A stretch of DNA of 64,000 nucleotides from Acinetobacter sp. WCHAc010034 (GTDB lineage: Bacteria; Pseudomonadota; Gammaproteobacteria; Pseudomonadales; Moraxellaceae): contig NZ_CP032279.1 of the NCBI RefSeq assembly GCF_001696615.3, forward strand, positions 1,798,001 through 1,862,000, read 5' to 3'. Positions 1 to 9,707 of this stretch are shown here, piece by piece; position 1 is the first letter of the stretch; each line of letters starts with the position of its first letter. The translations under genes were made by a program, and so were the position numbers. Below the pieces are notes generated by a model. That model was given only the letters and a program-made list of their open reading frames with translations. It was not told the origin of the DNA and did no database searches.

Positions 1-6
1 TTACGC

Positions 7-1194
7 TTACTTGCGCTGCTGGTTTTTCAAATAATCCTGAATGCTCATTGGCGTTGGGCGCGGGCTTGAAACCGACGGCGAGGCGCTGGCCGCTGCGCCG
101 TCAGCCTGCTGGCGCTGAATGGCCGGAACATCGTCTTCATCGGCCGCGCTTTGGGCTGCCGACTGCTGGCGCACGGCCTGCACTCCGGAACGCTTCACCG
201 GCTCCGCAGAATCGGCGGAATTGCGGGTCAAGCCTGTGGCAATCACGGTAACGCTGATTTCATCGCGCGCATCCGGATCAAATACCGTGCCGTAGAAGAC
301 CTGGCCTTCATCCAGGTCAACAATCTGGTTGACCACATCGGTGATTTCTTCAATTTCACCAAAAGTCACGTCATCGCCGCCGGTTACGTTAATCAGAATG
401 CCTTTGGCGTTCATGATGGTCACGTTATCCAGCAATGGGCTGCGGATCGCCTGCTCGGCCGCCTGGCGCGCGCGGGTTTCGCCGCGGCCGCTGCCTGCGC
501 CCATCATTGCATAGCCGCGCGTGCTCATTGCGGTTTTCAAATCGGCAAAGTCAAGGTTGATGTGGCCCGGGCGCACCACCAGGTCAAAGATGCTGCGCAC
601 CGCGTTCAGCAAAACGTCATCGGCTTTTTTGTAGGCATCCTTCATTGAAATGTCGCGGAACACTTTCAGCAGGCGCTGGTTTGGAATAATGATCAGCGAG
701 TCAACATGCGCTTCCAGAGCTTCAATGCCTTTTTCAGCGGACTGCTGGCGGCGCTTGCCTTCGAAGTTGAACGGCGTAGTGACGACGCCCACGGTCAAAA
801 TGCCCATTTCTTTGGCAATTTCAGCAACCACCGGCGCAGCGCCGGTGCCTGTGCCGCCGCCCATGCCGGCAGTGACAAAGACCATGTCCGTGCCTTCAAG
901 GTGCTGGCGGATCAGCTCGCGGCTTTCTTCAGCTGCGGTCTGGCCCACCTGCGGGTTTGCCCCGGCGCCCAGGCCGCGGGTGCTCTGCTCGCCCAGCTGG
1001 ATCTTGAACTGCGCATTCATGCGGTCCAGCGCCTGCTTGTCGGTATTTGCGCAGACAAACTTCACGCCCTGAATATCTGACTCCAGCATGTGCTGCACAG
1101 CATTGCCGCCGGCGCCGCCTACCCCGAATACAGTGAAACGGGCTTGGCCGTTGCTGTCGTTTTGATCATCTTCTAAAAATTCAAATGAGGCCAT
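7..1194 (-). CDS. ftsZ: Cell division GTPase FtsZ
   Basis: Tubulin-like GTPase that polymerises into the Z ring at mid-cell. The N-terminal GTP-binding domain shows VFGVGGAGGNAV and the tubulin signature GGGTGTGAAP. The C-terminal tail keeps DVPAIQRQQAD, the usual conserved peptide that binds FtsA/ZipA, followed by a further short extension ending in IQDYLKNQQRK. I chose the ATG at 1194 (protein begins MASFEFLEDD, 395 residues) because a longer reading frame only adds 12 residues that do not look like FtsZ, and an AGG-containing ribosome site lies just upstream. It is the last gene of the murG-to-ftsZ series visible here, 160 bp downstream of ftsA, a gap long enough to hold its own promoter. 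Confidence 0.97.
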   Translation of the reverse strand: MASFEFLEDDQNDSNGQARFTVFGVGGAGGNAVQHMLESDIQGVKFVCANTDKQALDRMNAQFKIQLGEQSTRGLGAGANPQVGQTAAEESRELIRQHLEGTDMVFVTAGMGGGTGTGAAPVVAEIAKEMGILTVGVVTTPFNFEGKRRQQSAEKGIEALEAHVDSLIIIPNQRLLKVFRDISMKDAYKKADDVLLNAVRSIFDLVVRPGHINLDFADLKTAMSTRGYAMMGAGSGRGETRARQAAEQAIRSPLLDNVTIMNAKGILINVTGGDDVTFGEIEEITDVVNQIVDLDEGQVFYGTVFDPDARDEISVTVIATGLTRNSADSAEPVKRSGVQAVRQQSAAQSAADEDDVPAIQRQQADGAAASASPSVSSPRPTPMSIQDYLKNQQRK

Positions 1195-1354
1195 GACCTG
1201 TAAAATTCCTAATCCTAAATCGGCAGCCACTTCAGCCCGTATACTGCCTTAATCTTAATAAAAATTGTTTTTCAGGATGCTGTCCAAGCCCGGACTTGTC
1301 AAGTTCAAGCCATGATCCGTACAACTTCCCAACAATATTCCCAAAAACTTCCGC

Positions 1355-2617
1355 TTAAAAAATGGACTTCAGCGTTTCATTGAAGCCGGACCAGGCGCGC
1401 TTAACCCGCTGCATCACCGACAGCCGCTCCGGATCTTCCTGCTCTGCAATCGTATCCTGCGCATCGCTTTGGCTGAACATCAGCAGGCCCGCCGCAGTCG
1501 CATACTGCGAACGGCGCAACGCGGCCTGATTCTGCTCTTCCGCATGCACCTGCACCGGCGGATTGCCGAGATGCGCGGAAACGCCTAAGGTTTTGCGCGC
1601 AAAGCTGACCATGCCTTCAATCTGGCTGGCATCACCGGTCAGCACAACGCCATGATACAGGCCATGGATGGCGCCATTGCCCTCCAGCACTTCCCGCACC
1701 AGCCCCAGCACTTCTTCATAGCGCGCAATAATGATTTCCGTCAGCTCAATCCGGCTGATGGTTTGCGGACCGTCAATGCCCTGAAACTGGATCATATGAT
1801 CCGGCTTCACCACTTTCAGGTCAACGCAGCCGTACAGCAGCTTAATGCGCTCCGCTTCTTCCGTAGTGGTCTGCAGCACCGCCGCGATATCGCGCGTCAC
1901 ATGCTCTCCGCCACGCTGCAGCGTATGCGTCATGGCCAGGCGCCCATCCAGATACACCGCCACATTGGTGGTGCCTGCACCGATATCCACCAGGCAGACG
2001 CCGTACTCGCGCTCATCCTTCAGCAGGCTGGCTTCAGCCGTCGCCAGGCTGGAAATCACCATGCGCTCCACCCCGATATTGGCGCCTTTCAAGGCGCGGT
2101 CAAGGTTCTGCATGGTGCTGATCGGCAGCATCATCAGGTGGTAATGCCCGGTCATGCTCTGCGCGGACATCCGGATCGGGTTCAGCACCCATTCCGGCGC
2201 GTCATCCAGCTCAAAGCCCAGCGGCACGGCGCTCACCAGATAGTGGTCCGAGGTTAAGTGGCTGGCTTTGGCCAGCTCTAATGCGCGCACCACTTCATTG
2301 GTTGTTATAGTCTGGTCGGTGTTTGCGACCGGCGTGCGCCCGGAAGCGTAAAAACTTTTCAACTCAGCGCTAGGAATGGAAATCCAGGCGGAATGCACGC
2401 GGCACTCCGCCATGTCTTCGGCTTCCTGTACTGCATTTTTAATTGCGGTAATGACCTTATCGAGACTGACGATTTTTCCTTTATTCATGCCTCGGTTACG
2501 AGCGGCGGCCATGCCTATCACCTGGATATTGTCTGGCGCATGGACCTTGCCAATCAAAACTGAAACTTTATGTGTCCCAATGTCAATCGCAACAACTGAG
2601 GGAACAGCTTCATTCAT
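1355..2617 (-). CDS. ftsA: Cell division protein FtsA
   Basis: Actin-like ATPase that tethers FtsZ to the inner membrane and recruits later divisome proteins. The N-terminus has the actin-fold phosphate loop VVAIDIGTHKVSVLIG. The second phosphate-binding strand, CLVDIGAGTTNVAVYLDG, lies near residue 210. The extreme C-terminus, RAWSGFNETLKSIF, is the amphipathic helix FtsA uses for membrane attachment. At 420 residues it has the usual length. It lies between ftsQ (68 bp upstream) and ftsZ in the conserved order. Confidence 0.97.
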   Translation of the reverse strand: MNEAVPSVVAIDIGTHKVSVLIGKVHAPDNIQVIGMAAARNRGMNKGKIVSLDKVITAIKNAVQEAEDMAECRVHSAWISIPSAELKSFYASGRTPVANTDQTITTNEVVRALELAKASHLTSDHYLVSAVPLGFELDDAPEWVLNPIRMSAQSMTGHYHLMMLPISTMQNLDRALKGANIGVERMVISSLATAEASLLKDEREYGVCLVDIGAGTTNVAVYLDGRLAMTHTLQRGGEHVTRDIAAVLQTTTEEAERIKLLYGCVDLKVVKPDHMIQFQGIDGPQTISRIELTEIIIARYEEVLGLVREVLEGNGAIHGLYHGVVLTGDASQIEGMVSFARKTLGVSAHLGNPPVQVHAEEQNQAALRRSQYATAAGLLMFSQSDAQDTIAEQEDPERLSVMQRVKRAWSGFNETLKSIF

Positions 2618-2685
2618 TATTTACTACTACCATTTACATTTTCGTTTAATTTATGGCTGGAAGCCTCTATTTATAAAGCCAAACA

Positions 2686-3540
2686 TTATGGCTTCAGGGC
2701 TGTTCCATCCGCAATGCCTGTGTCATTAATCGTTACAACAAATTGGCCGCTGGCTATTTTCGGCGGCGCGGCGTTCTTCCACTGAATCGCCAGCCCGTTC
2801 CGGTAGCGCAGGTCAATGGCTGAAATATTAGGCCATACCGGCTTTAAATCATTATGCGCCAGATGACTCAAGCGTTGAAGCTTGCTCATGGTCTGATCCT
2901 GATCGACAATAATGCGCAGGCCGGAATCAAACTGCATGAACCAGGTCATGCGCTCCGTTAAATATAATTCTTTTAATCGGATGCCGGCCGGAAGGAACAG
3001 CTGGTTAATCTCATTATAGCGCCGCATCATCATTTTGGATTGGCTGACCGGCCCATGCAGCAGCGGCAGATTCTGATAATTGCGCGGTGTCACTTCAGTA
3101 AACACCTCGCCGCTGTCGCTCAGCAGGCGCCCGGTGCCCCAGCGTGCAATGGCATTGCGCGGCATCACCCGCACGCGGATGGCGTTTGGCCAGGCGCGCG
3201 ATACCACCACACGGTCCACCCAGGACAGCTCCAGGGCGCGGTCGCGGATCGCCCTTAAGTCCGAAGTGAAGTAATTTTCCGTCACCGCCGGCGCAACATG
3301 CGCCAGCACCTGGCTGCGCTCCGCATCTGAGCGGGCGCCGGCGACATTCAGCGCAGCGGTCTGCGCATCGGTCATTACCCGGTAAAAGCCAAACACCCCC
3401 GCAGCCAGCACCAGAGCCGCCACCGCCAGCAGCAGCCAGCCGCCGGCTTCCGCAAGCTTCTCCTTGCGGGTCGGAGGCCTGTCATGGATTGAGGTGACTG
3501 CAGCCCGCTTGCGGCGCATGGAGGCAGGGAGTTGAGCCAT
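2686..3540 (-). CDS. ftsQ: Cell division protein FtsQ
   Basis: Bitopic inner-membrane divisome protein that links early and late division proteins with FtsB and FtsL. A basic cytoplasmic N-terminus (MRRKRAAV) is followed by one transmembrane segment near residues 33-52 (LLLAVAALVLAAGVFGFYRV). A POTRA-like region follows (residues about 75-140, with LSWVDRVVVSRAWPNAIRVR). The 284-residue length is typical. It starts 3 bp after the ddl stop, so the two are almost certainly co-transcribed and perhaps translationally coupled. Confidence 0.94.
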   Translation of the reverse strand: MAQLPASMRRKRAAVTSIHDRPPTRKEKLAEAGGWLLLAVAALVLAAGVFGFYRVMTDAQTAALNVAGARSDAERSQVLAHVAPAVTENYFTSDLRAIRDRALELSWVDRVVVSRAWPNAIRVRVMPRNAIARWGTGRLLSDSGEVFTEVTPRNYQNLPLLHGPVSQSKMMMRRYNEINQLFLPAGIRLKELYLTERMTWFMQFDSGLRIIVDQDQTMSKLQRLSHLAHNDLKPVWPNISAIDLRYRNGLAIQWKNAAPPKIASGQFVVTINDTGIADGTALKP

Positions 3541-3543
3541 AGC

Positions 3544-4473
3544 TTAGTGAGCCGCACCGTTCAGTGTCTGTTCCAGAATCGCCAGGCACAAATCATCAAA
3601 ACTGTAGCCGACCGCATTGGCGGCTTTAGGCACCAGCGAATGGCTGGTCATGCCCGGCACGGTATTGACTTCCAGCAGCCAGAACGCGCCGCTTTCATCC
3701 TGCATGGCGTCAATGCGGCCCCAGCCGCTGGCGCCTACAGCCTGAAACGCGCGCAGGCACAGCGCCTGCAGGCGCTTTTCTTCAGCTTCGCTCAGGCCGC
3801 AGGGAATGCCGTACTGCACATCATTGCGGTTGTATTTCGCGTCATAGTCATAGAACGCCACGTCTGCCGGCGGCTGCAGGCGGATGACCGGCAGCGGCTG
3901 GCCATTCAGGAATGAAATGGTGTACTCGCGCCCGGTGATCCATTTTTCAGCCATGACCACCGCATCGTGCACTGTGGCTTTTTCAATGGCGGCGGCCAGA
4001 TCTTCAGCTTTTTCCACCTTGCTCATGCCGACGCTGGAGCCTTCATGCACCGGCTTGATAATCAGCGGCAGGCCGAGGCCGGCAATGACTTCGTCTAAAT
4101 CCGTTTCTTTGCCGATAATGCGGTAAGGCGCGGTCGGCAGTTCTGAACCCTGCCAAACCTGCTTGGTTTTGACCTTATCCATGCCGATTGCAGAACCCTG
4201 CACGCCGGTGCCGGTATAGGGGATATTCAGCCATTCCAGCACACCCTGGATCTGGCCGTCTTCGCCGCCGCGCCCATGCAGCACAATAAATGCGCGGTCA
4301 TAGCCTGCAAGCTCAGTGACGCTTCTTTCCTGCGGGTCAAAGCCTTCCGCATTTACGCCGGAACGGAGCAATGCTTCCAGCACCGCCGTACCGCTATCCA
4401 GAGAGACTCTACGCTCAGCGGATTTGCCGCCAAGCAACACAGCAACTTTGCCGAATTTTGAAGCATTTGACAC
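3544..4473 (-). CDS. ddl: D-alanine--D-alanine ligase
   Basis: ATP-dependent ligase that makes the D-Ala-D-Ala dipeptide for peptidoglycan precursors in the cytoplasm. The N-terminal VAVLLGGKSAERRVSLDSG, the ATP-grasp strand PLIIKPVHEGSSVGMSKV and the C-terminal LLEVNTVPGMTSHSLVP are classic Ddl motifs. I chose a GTG start at 4473 (309 residues) rather than the longer frame to 4518. An AAGGA site sits 7 bases upstream of the GTG, the extra 15 N-terminal residues are not conserved-looking, and 309 matches DdlB length. It lies between murC and ftsQ. Confidence 0.96.
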   Translation of the reverse strand: MSNASKFGKVAVLLGGKSAERRVSLDSGTAVLEALLRSGVNAEGFDPQERSVTELAGYDRAFIVLHGRGGEDGQIQGVLEWLNIPYTGTGVQGSAIGMDKVKTKQVWQGSELPTAPYRIIGKETDLDEVIAGLGLPLIIKPVHEGSSVGMSKVEKAEDLAAAIEKATVHDAVVMAEKWITGREYTISFLNGQPLPVIRLQPPADVAFYDYDAKYNRNDVQYGIPCGLSEAEEKRLQALCLRAFQAVGASGWGRIDAMQDESGAFWLLEVNTVPGMTSHSLVPKAANAVGYSFDDLCLAILEQTLNGAAH

Positions 4474-4527
4474 GTTTATATCCTTAAACTTTATAACTGG
4501 CCGATCCAACCCAAGCACGCAGGCTGA

Positions 4528-5976
4528 TTATTTTAAATACAAATTATTCTGGGCAAGCTCAATTGAGATTGCTCCAACATTACCCGCGCCTTGCGTCAAT
4601 AACAAGTCATTCGGCTGCAGCACTTTCTGCACGGCGTGCGGCAGGTTGCCTTCCACCGGATCAATCAGGATCGGCTCAACTTCGCCGCGCAGGCGGATGC
4701 TGCGGGCCAAAGCGCGGCTGTCCGCGCCGACAATCGGCTTCTCTCCCGCAGGATATACTTCCAGCAGCAGCAATTGATCAACCTGTGACAAGACTTCTAC
4801 AAAATCGTCAAAGCAGTCGCGGGTGCGGCTGTAGCGGTGCGGCTGGAACAGCATGACCAGGCGGCGGTCCGGATGGCTGGCGCGGGCGGCCTTAATGGTC
4901 GCTTCCACTTCTTTAGGATGATGGCCGTAGTCATCCACCATTTTCACATTGCCGCCGTCCAGCTCAAACTCGCCCTGCACCTGAAAGCGCCGGCCTACGC
5001 CGCTGAAGCCTTCCAGCGCGCGGCAGATTGCGCCGTCAGACACGCCTTCATCGGTGGCGATGCCGATAGCCGCCAAGGCGTTCAGCACATTGTGCAGGCC
5101 CGGCTGGTTCACCGTCATGCGGAGCGGCTCGCGGCCCTTGCGCAGTACCGTAAAGTGGGTGCGCATGCCGTCCTGATCGACATCCGCGGCGCGCACGTCA
5201 TTGTCTTCATTGAAGCCGTAAGTCAGCACAGGGCGGCCGATGCGCGGCATGATTTCGCGGATATTGGCGTCATCGCCGCAGACCACCGCCAGGCCGTAAA
5301 ACGGCAGCTTCTGCAGGAACTGAATAAAGGTATCTTTTAAGGTGTCAAAGCTGCCGCCGTAAGTATCCATATGGTCGGCATCGATATTGGTCACCACGGC
5401 AGCCATCGGCTCCAGGAACAGGAACGATGCATCGGACTCATCCGCTTCCGCCACAATAAAGCGGCTCGCGCCCAGGGCGGCGTTGACGCCGGTGCGGTTC
5501 AGCAGGCCGCCGATCACATAGGTCGGATCGAGGTTTTCTTCCGCCAGCATGCAGGTGATCAAGCTTGTGGTGGTAGTTTTGCCGTGCGTGCCCGCCACCG
5601 CAATGCCGTGGCGGTAGCGCATCAGCTCACCCAGCATTTCTGCGCGGCGCACCACCGGGGTGCGGGTTTCAATCGCGGCTTTGACTTCCGGATTTTCAGG
5701 GTCAATTGCGGTGGACACCACCAGCACGCTTGCGCCTTTGATATTTTCAGGCGCATGGCCGATAAACACCTGAATGCCGTTGGCTTCCAGCTGCGCAGTG
5801 GTTTTTGAGGCCTTAATGTCTGAACCGGAAACTTTGTAGCCCTGATTTTTCAGGACTTCCGCAATGCCGCACATGCCGGCGCCGCCAATCCCGACAAAAT
5901 GAATGTGCTTGATGCGGCGCATTTCCGGAACTTTAATTAACTTTTTCGCTTGCTCAGCAGGAGTTGATGGTGACAT
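4528..5976 (-). CDS. murC: UDP-N-acetylmuramate--L-alanine ligase
   Basis: First amino-acid-adding Mur ligase; joins L-Ala to UDP-MurNAc in the cytoplasm. The N-terminal Rossmann motif [17 protein letters not shown] binds UDP-MurNAc. The central P-loop [11 protein letters not shown] (residues about 129-139) binds [18 protein letters not shown] marks the C-terminal amino-acid-binding domain. At 482 residues it is full length. It starts 12 bp after murG, in the expected order. Confidence 0.97.
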   Translation of the reverse strand: MSPSTPAEQAKKLIKVPEMRRIKHIHFVGIGGAGMCGIAEVLKNQGYKVSGSDIKASKTTAQLEANGIQVFIGHAPENIKGASVLVVSTAIDPENPEVKAAIETRTPVVRRAEMLGELMRYRHGIAVAGTHGKTTTTSLITCMLAEENLDPTYVIGGLLNRTGVNAALGASRFIVAEADESDASFLFLEPMAAVVTNIDADHMDTYGGSFDTLKDTFIQFLQKLPFYGLAVVCGDDANIREIMPRIGRPVLTYGFNEDNDVRAADVDQDGMRTHFTVLRKGREPLRMTVNQPGLHNVLNALAAIGIATDEGVSDGAICRALEGFSGVGRRFQVQGEFELDGGNVKMVDDYGHHPKEVEATIKAARASHPDRRLVMLFQPHRYSRTRDCFDDFVEVLSQVDQLLLLEVYPAGEKPIVGADSRALARSIRLRGEVEPILIDPVEGNLPHAVQKVLQPNDLLLTQGAGNVGAISIELAQNNLYLK

Positions 5977-5988
5977 AGAGTACTCGGT

Positions 5989-7086
5989 TTACAATTCTTG
6001 AATTAAACGAACCACATGCTGCGCTGCATCCGGCTGCGCCTGCCGGCGCGCCTTCACCGCCATTTCTTGCAGCAGCTGGCGGTTCAGCAGCGGCTTCAAC
6101 AGCGCTGCTAAGCTTTCCGGCGTCATTTCCGCCTGCGGGCAGATTTTTGCGGCGTGGATATCCGCCAGGAATCTGGCATTGGCGGTCTGATGGTCATCCA
6201 CCGCGCTTGGCAGCGGCACAAATACCGCGGCCAGGCCTGCAGTGGCGACTTCAGTCACAGTAAGCGCGCCGGCGCGGCAGATAATCAGGTCTGCATCTGA
6301 ATAGGCCTGCGCCATATCTTCAATAAAGGCTGAAACTTCAGCATGCAGCTTGTCCGGCGCGCCGGCATAGCGCGCCTGCACCGCTTCCGCATTATTCTGG
6401 CCGCATTGATGGAAAACGCGCAGCGGCACATCCAGCAGCTTTAAGGCTTCCGGCACGCATTCATTCAATGCGCGCGCGCCCAGCGAACCGCCCACAATTA
6501 AAATCCGCAGCGGATGCCCGGCTTTTTCCCGCTCCTGATAGCGCCATGACGGGTTCAGGATTTCGGCAATTTCCCTGCGCACTGGATTGCCTGTAGCGAC
6601 GACTTTATCCTGCCTTGGAAAAGTGCCCGGAAAAGCCTCGCAAACCACTTTGGCCACGCGCGACAGCTGGGTATTGGTAAAGCCGGCCACGGCATTCTGC
6701 TCATGGATCAGCACCGGGATGCCCAAGGCCCGCGCCGCCAGCCCGCCCGGCCCGGCCACATAGCCGCCGAAACCGGCCACGGCGTCCACCTTCAGCTGCT
6801 TCATACAGCGCATTGCGCTGAGCGTGGCTTTTAAAATTTTGAACGGCGCCAGCATTTTGCGGACCATGCCGTTGCCGCGCACGCCCTGAATGTCAATCTG
6901 ATAAATTGGAATATTATGGTTTTTCAGCAAGCGGTTTTCCATGCCGGCAGGCGTTGCAAGCCAGGAAACCTGTATTCCTTTGCGCTGCAGTTCTTGCGCC
7001 ACGGCCAAAGCTGGAAAAACATGTCCGCCGGTGCCTGCGGCCATCATCATTACATGTTTAGGCTGTTTTTGCTGTGCGTCGGTCAC
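5989..7086 (-). CDS. murG: MurG transferase, lipid II synthesis
   Basis: Peripheral inner-membrane GT28 glycosyltransferase that adds GlcNAc to lipid I to make lipid II. The N-terminal glycine-rich loop MAAGTGGHVFPALAVAQEL and the second loop ILIVGGSLGARALNE are visible. The donor-binding region ICRAGALTVTEVATAGLAAV follows. The 365-residue length is normal. It is the first gene of the minus-strand group. No ftsW or mraY lies upstream, which agrees with the split division cluster of Acinetobacter; the upstream 546 bp separates it from divergent ribBA. Confidence 0.97.
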   Translation of the reverse strand: MTDAQQKQPKHVMMMAAGTGGHVFPALAVAQELQRKGIQVSWLATPAGMENRLLKNHNIPIYQIDIQGVRGNGMVRKMLAPFKILKATLSAMRCMKQLKVDAVAGFGGYVAGPGGLAARALGIPVLIHEQNAVAGFTNTQLSRVAKVVCEAFPGTFPRQDKVVATGNPVRREIAEILNPSWRYQEREKAGHPLRILIVGGSLGARALNECVPEALKLLDVPLRVFHQCGQNNAEAVQARYAGAPDKLHAEVSAFIEDMAQAYSDADLIICRAGALTVTEVATAGLAAVFVPLPSAVDDHQTANARFLADIHAAKICPQAEMTPESLAALLKPLLNRQLLQEMAVKARRQAQPDAAQHVVRLIQEL

Positions 7087-7632
7087 GGTCTAATTCTTCA
7101 ATTCAAATAAGGCTAATGAAAGTTCTTTATAAGCAGACGATTGTAATCACAAACGCATTGCCGTGAAAGTTTATTTGCTTTTTTTCACTGGCGGCGTCAT
7201 TGTTTTTTTCTGCAGAAATTGAAGTTTAAACTAGTTTTATTATGAATCGGGCTGAATTGGCAAAATTTATACATTTTTACACCTTATAAAGCCGGAAGCG
7301 CCGCTTTTCCGCCCCTGCCCTGCATGCCGGCCCGCCTGCAGCAAAGGCGCCGCCGGCATTTTCCGCAGCCGCCGCGCCGGATTTGGCGCAGCTTTGGCCG
7401 GATCCGGCCTAAGCCTGTCATTTTTTATGCTTTTCAACCGCTTAAAGATTGCGCGCATAGCGCAGCATTTAAAATAAAGCTGCCTTTTCAGGCGCGCGCG
7501 GACTGTGTATAACAATGAACCATTATATGGAAAGCGATAAGCATAGGCAAAGGGCGCAAAAAAACGTTAAACTATGCAGCAATCCAATGCAGGCAATATG
7601 TCATTTGTGACAAATAAAAAAGGTGAAGGTTG
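7087..7632. other. Divergent intergenic region murG / ribBA
   Basis: This 546 bp gap separates the divergent murG and ribBA genes and should hold both promoters. The first 180 bp next to murG is AT-rich; on the minus strand it holds TTGTGA and, 15 bases on, TATAAA, a weak promoter candidate. The middle (about 7285-7500) is very GC-rich with several palindromes, including GGCCGGATCCGGCC near 7397. I looked for an FMN riboswitch ahead of ribBA and saw none of its conserved segments. Short open frames here are proline/arginine-rich and look like chance. Confidence 0.5.
7485..7513 (+). promoter_or_regulatory. Possible sigma-70 promoter for ribBA
   Basis: TTTTCA (7485-7490) and TATAAC (7508-7513) are separated by 17 bases on the plus strand, about 120 bases before the ribBA start. 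The -10 is good and the -35 poor, so this is only a candidate. Confidence 0.3.
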
Positions 7633-8754
7633 ATGCCGCTCAATACTGTTGAAGAGCTCGTAGCAGACATCCGTGCAGGGAAAATGGTTATCCTGATGGA
7701 TGATGAAGACCGTGAAAATGAAGGCGATCTGGTAATCGCCGCCACTCACGTCCGTCCTGAAGACATTAACTTCATGATTACCCATGCCCGCGGCCTGGTC
7801 TGCCTGACCCTGAGCCGAGACCGCTGCCAGCAGCTGAATCTGCCGCTGATGGTTGACGCCAACGGCGCGCAGCACGGCACCAACTTTACCCTGTCGATTG
7901 AGGCAGCCCGCGGCATTACCACCGGCATTTCAGCGGCGGAACGCGCGCATACCATTCAAACCGCTGTGGCGGCGCATGCCAAGCCGGCGGATATTGTGCA
8001 GCCGGGGCATATTTTCCCGCTGATGGCGCAGCCAGGCGGCGTGCTGCACCGCGCCGGGCATACTGAGGCGGGCTGCGACCTGGCGCGCCTGGCAGGCCTG
8101 GAGCCGGCATCGGTGATCTGTGAAATCATCAATGAAGACGGCACCATGGCGCGCCGTCCTGATCTGGAAGTGTTTGCCGAAAAGCATGGCCTGAAAATCG
8201 GCACCATTGCGGATTTAATCCATTACCGCATGACTAATGAGCAGACGGTTGAGCGCATTGATCAGCAGACTTTGGATACAGAATACGGCGCATTTGAATT
8301 ATTCCGTTACCGCGAAATCGGCAATCCGGACATTCATCTGGCCTTGGTCAAAGGCCAGCCGAAAGACGGCGTCACCACAGTGCGCGTGCACGGCTTCAAC
8401 CCGGCGCGCGACCTGCTGAAGCTGAACAAGCAGGACGGCGGCACCGCCTGGAATCTGGACAAAGCCTTGAAAGAGATTGCGGCCAGCGAACGCGGCGTGC
8501 TGGTGTGGATCGGCCAGCGCCACCTGCAGGATTTAGGCCCGGCGCTGGAGAGCTTAACTGCGCCTAAGCCGGTGAAATCCAGCAGCGCGCTGTCGCAGCA
8601 GTATCAGACCATTGGGGTCGGCGCGCAGATTCTGCGTGATTTGGGTGTTGAAAAAATGAAGCTGCTCAGCTCCCCATTGCGCTTCAATGCCTTGTCAGGC
8701 TTTAATTTAGAAGTGGTGGAATACCTCACCGCTCATCAAACATCAGATAAATAA
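7633..8754 (+). CDS. ribBA: DHBP synthase with degenerate GTP cyclohydrolase II-like tail
   Basis: The N-terminal domain (about residues 1-200) is 3,4-dihydroxy-2-butanone-4-phosphate synthase, which converts ribulose-5-phosphate to the four-carbon unit of riboflavin. It carries the acidic loop [20 protein letters not shown] and [13 protein letters not shown]. The C-terminal half resembles RibA, but I find no Cys triad of the CxxGDxxxSxxCDC zinc site, so it is unlikely to be an active GTP cyclohydrolase II. This is the RibBX-type architecture known in many Proteobacteria. I chose the ATG at 7633 after an AAGGTGAAGG site; an in-frame TTG lies just before it. The next gene, ribH, is 11 bp downstream. 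Confidence 0.93.
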   Translation: MPLNTVEELVADIRAGKMVILMDDEDRENEGDLVIAATHVRPEDINFMITHARGLVCLTLSRDRCQQLNLPLMVDANGAQHGTNFTLSIEAARGITTGISAAERAHTIQTAVAAHAKPADIVQPGHIFPLMAQPGGVLHRAGHTEAGCDLARLAGLEPASVICEIINEDGTMARRPDLEVFAEKHGLKIGTIADLIHYRMTNEQTVERIDQQTLDTEYGAFELFRYREIGNPDIHLALVKGQPKDGVTTVRVHGFNPARDLLKLNKQDGGTAWNLDKALKEIAASERGVLVWIGQRHLQDLGPALESLTAPKPVKSSSALSQQYQTIGVGAQILRDLGVEKMKLLSSPLRFNALSGFNLEVVEYLTAHQTSDK

Positions 8755-8765
8755 TCGAGGTTGCT

Positions 8766-9236
8766 ATGGCAGTTCGCCGTATTGAAGGTTTATTACATCT
8801 CGCGAGCGAAGGCCGTTACGCGATTCTAGTTGGCCGTTTTAACAGCTTTGTAGTCGAGCATCTGCTGGACGGCGCAATTGACACATTGAAACGCCATGGC
8901 GTATCAGAGGATAATATCACTGTTGTTCATGCGCCGGGCGCCTGGGAACTGCCGGTCGTTGCTAAAAAGCTGGCAGCCACCGAACGCTTTGACGCCATCA
9001 TTGCCTTAGGCGCAGTGATCCGCGGCAGCACGCCGCACTTTGACTTCGTTGCCGGCGAATGCGCCAAAGGCTTAGGCGTTGTGGGCCTCGATACGGGCTT
9101 GCCGGTGATTAACGGCGTATTGACTACGGACAGTATTGAACAGGCGATTGAACGCTCGGGTACAAAAGCGGGCAACAAAGGCAGCGAAGCTGCCCTGACC
9201 GCAATTGAAATGGTTAACTTGTTAAAGGCTATTTAA
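8766..9236 (+). CDS. ribH: 6,7-dimethyl-8-ribityllumazine synthase
   Basis: Penultimate riboflavin enzyme; condenses the RibB product with the ribityl-amino-uracil in a cytoplasmic icosahedral or pentameric assembly. Recognisable stretches are [50 protein letters not shown] and the C-terminal [18 protein letters not shown]. At 156 residues it is full length. It lies 11 bp after ribBA and 4 bp before nusB, the very common ribH-nusB pairing. Confidence 0.97.
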   Translation: MAVRRIEGLLHLASEGRYAILVGRFNSFVVEHLLDGAIDTLKRHGVSEDNITVVHAPGAWELPVVAKKLAATERFDAIIALGAVIRGSTPHFDFVAGECAKGLGVVGLDTGLPVINGVLTTDSIEQAIERSGTKAGNKGSEAALTAIEMVNLLKAI

Positions 9237-9240
9237 CGCT

Positions 9241-9690
9241 ATGTCGCAAACACTTCAAGCCGCTTATGCAGCGAAACGCAAAGCACGCCGTTTTGCTGTG
9301 CAGGGCATTTATGAATGGCAGATGAGCCGCAATCCAGTGCATGAGATTGAAGCGCGCACCCGCATGGAAAACGCCATGCACAAAGTGGATCTGAGCTACT
9401 ATCATGAATTGCTGACTCAAGCGGTTGCCAATCATGAAGCTTTGGATGCGCTTCTCATTCCTGTACTGGACCGCCAAATCGAAGCCCTTGACGGCGTAGA
9501 ACTGGCGACGCTGCGCCTCGGCGCCTATGAATTGAAAGAGCATCTGGAAATTCCATACCGCGTTGTGCTGGATGAAGCGATTGAGCTGGCCAAGCACTTT
9601 GGCGGCGCAGACAGTCACAAATACATCAATGGCGTATTGGACCGTTTAGCCAGCAGCCTCCGCGCAGCGGAAAAGCAGCAAGCGCAGTAA
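9241..9690 (+). CDS. nusB: Transcription antitermination factor NusB
   Basis: All-helical RNA-binding protein that with NusE (S10) binds boxA and supports rRNA antitermination. The arginine-rich start ([20 protein letters not shown]) and the C-terminal [20 protein letters not shown] with FINGVLD-like [10 protein letters not shown] are diagnostic. The 149-residue length is normal. The ATG is 4 bp after the ribH stop and thiL follows 17 bp later, so it belongs to this operon. Confidence 0.97.
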   Translation: MSQTLQAAYAAKRKARRFAVQGIYEWQMSRNPVHEIEARTRMENAMHKVDLSYYHELLTQAVANHEALDALLIPVLDRQIEALDGVELATLRLGAYELKEHLEIPYRVVLDEAIELAKHFGGADSHKYINGVLDRLASSLRAAEKQQAQ

Positions 9691-9707
9691 GACGCGCGGT
9701 AAGCAGT

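Noticed and set aside
7267..7515. Open frame of 82 codons on the minus strand between murG and ribBA
   Set aside because: Proline/arginine-rich, in a GC-rich palindromic stretch with an open frame on the other strand as well, no ribosome site and no recognisable protein.
7087..7632. Possible FMN riboswitch ahead of ribBA
   Set aside because: None of the conserved FMN-aptamer segments are visible; only simple palindromes.
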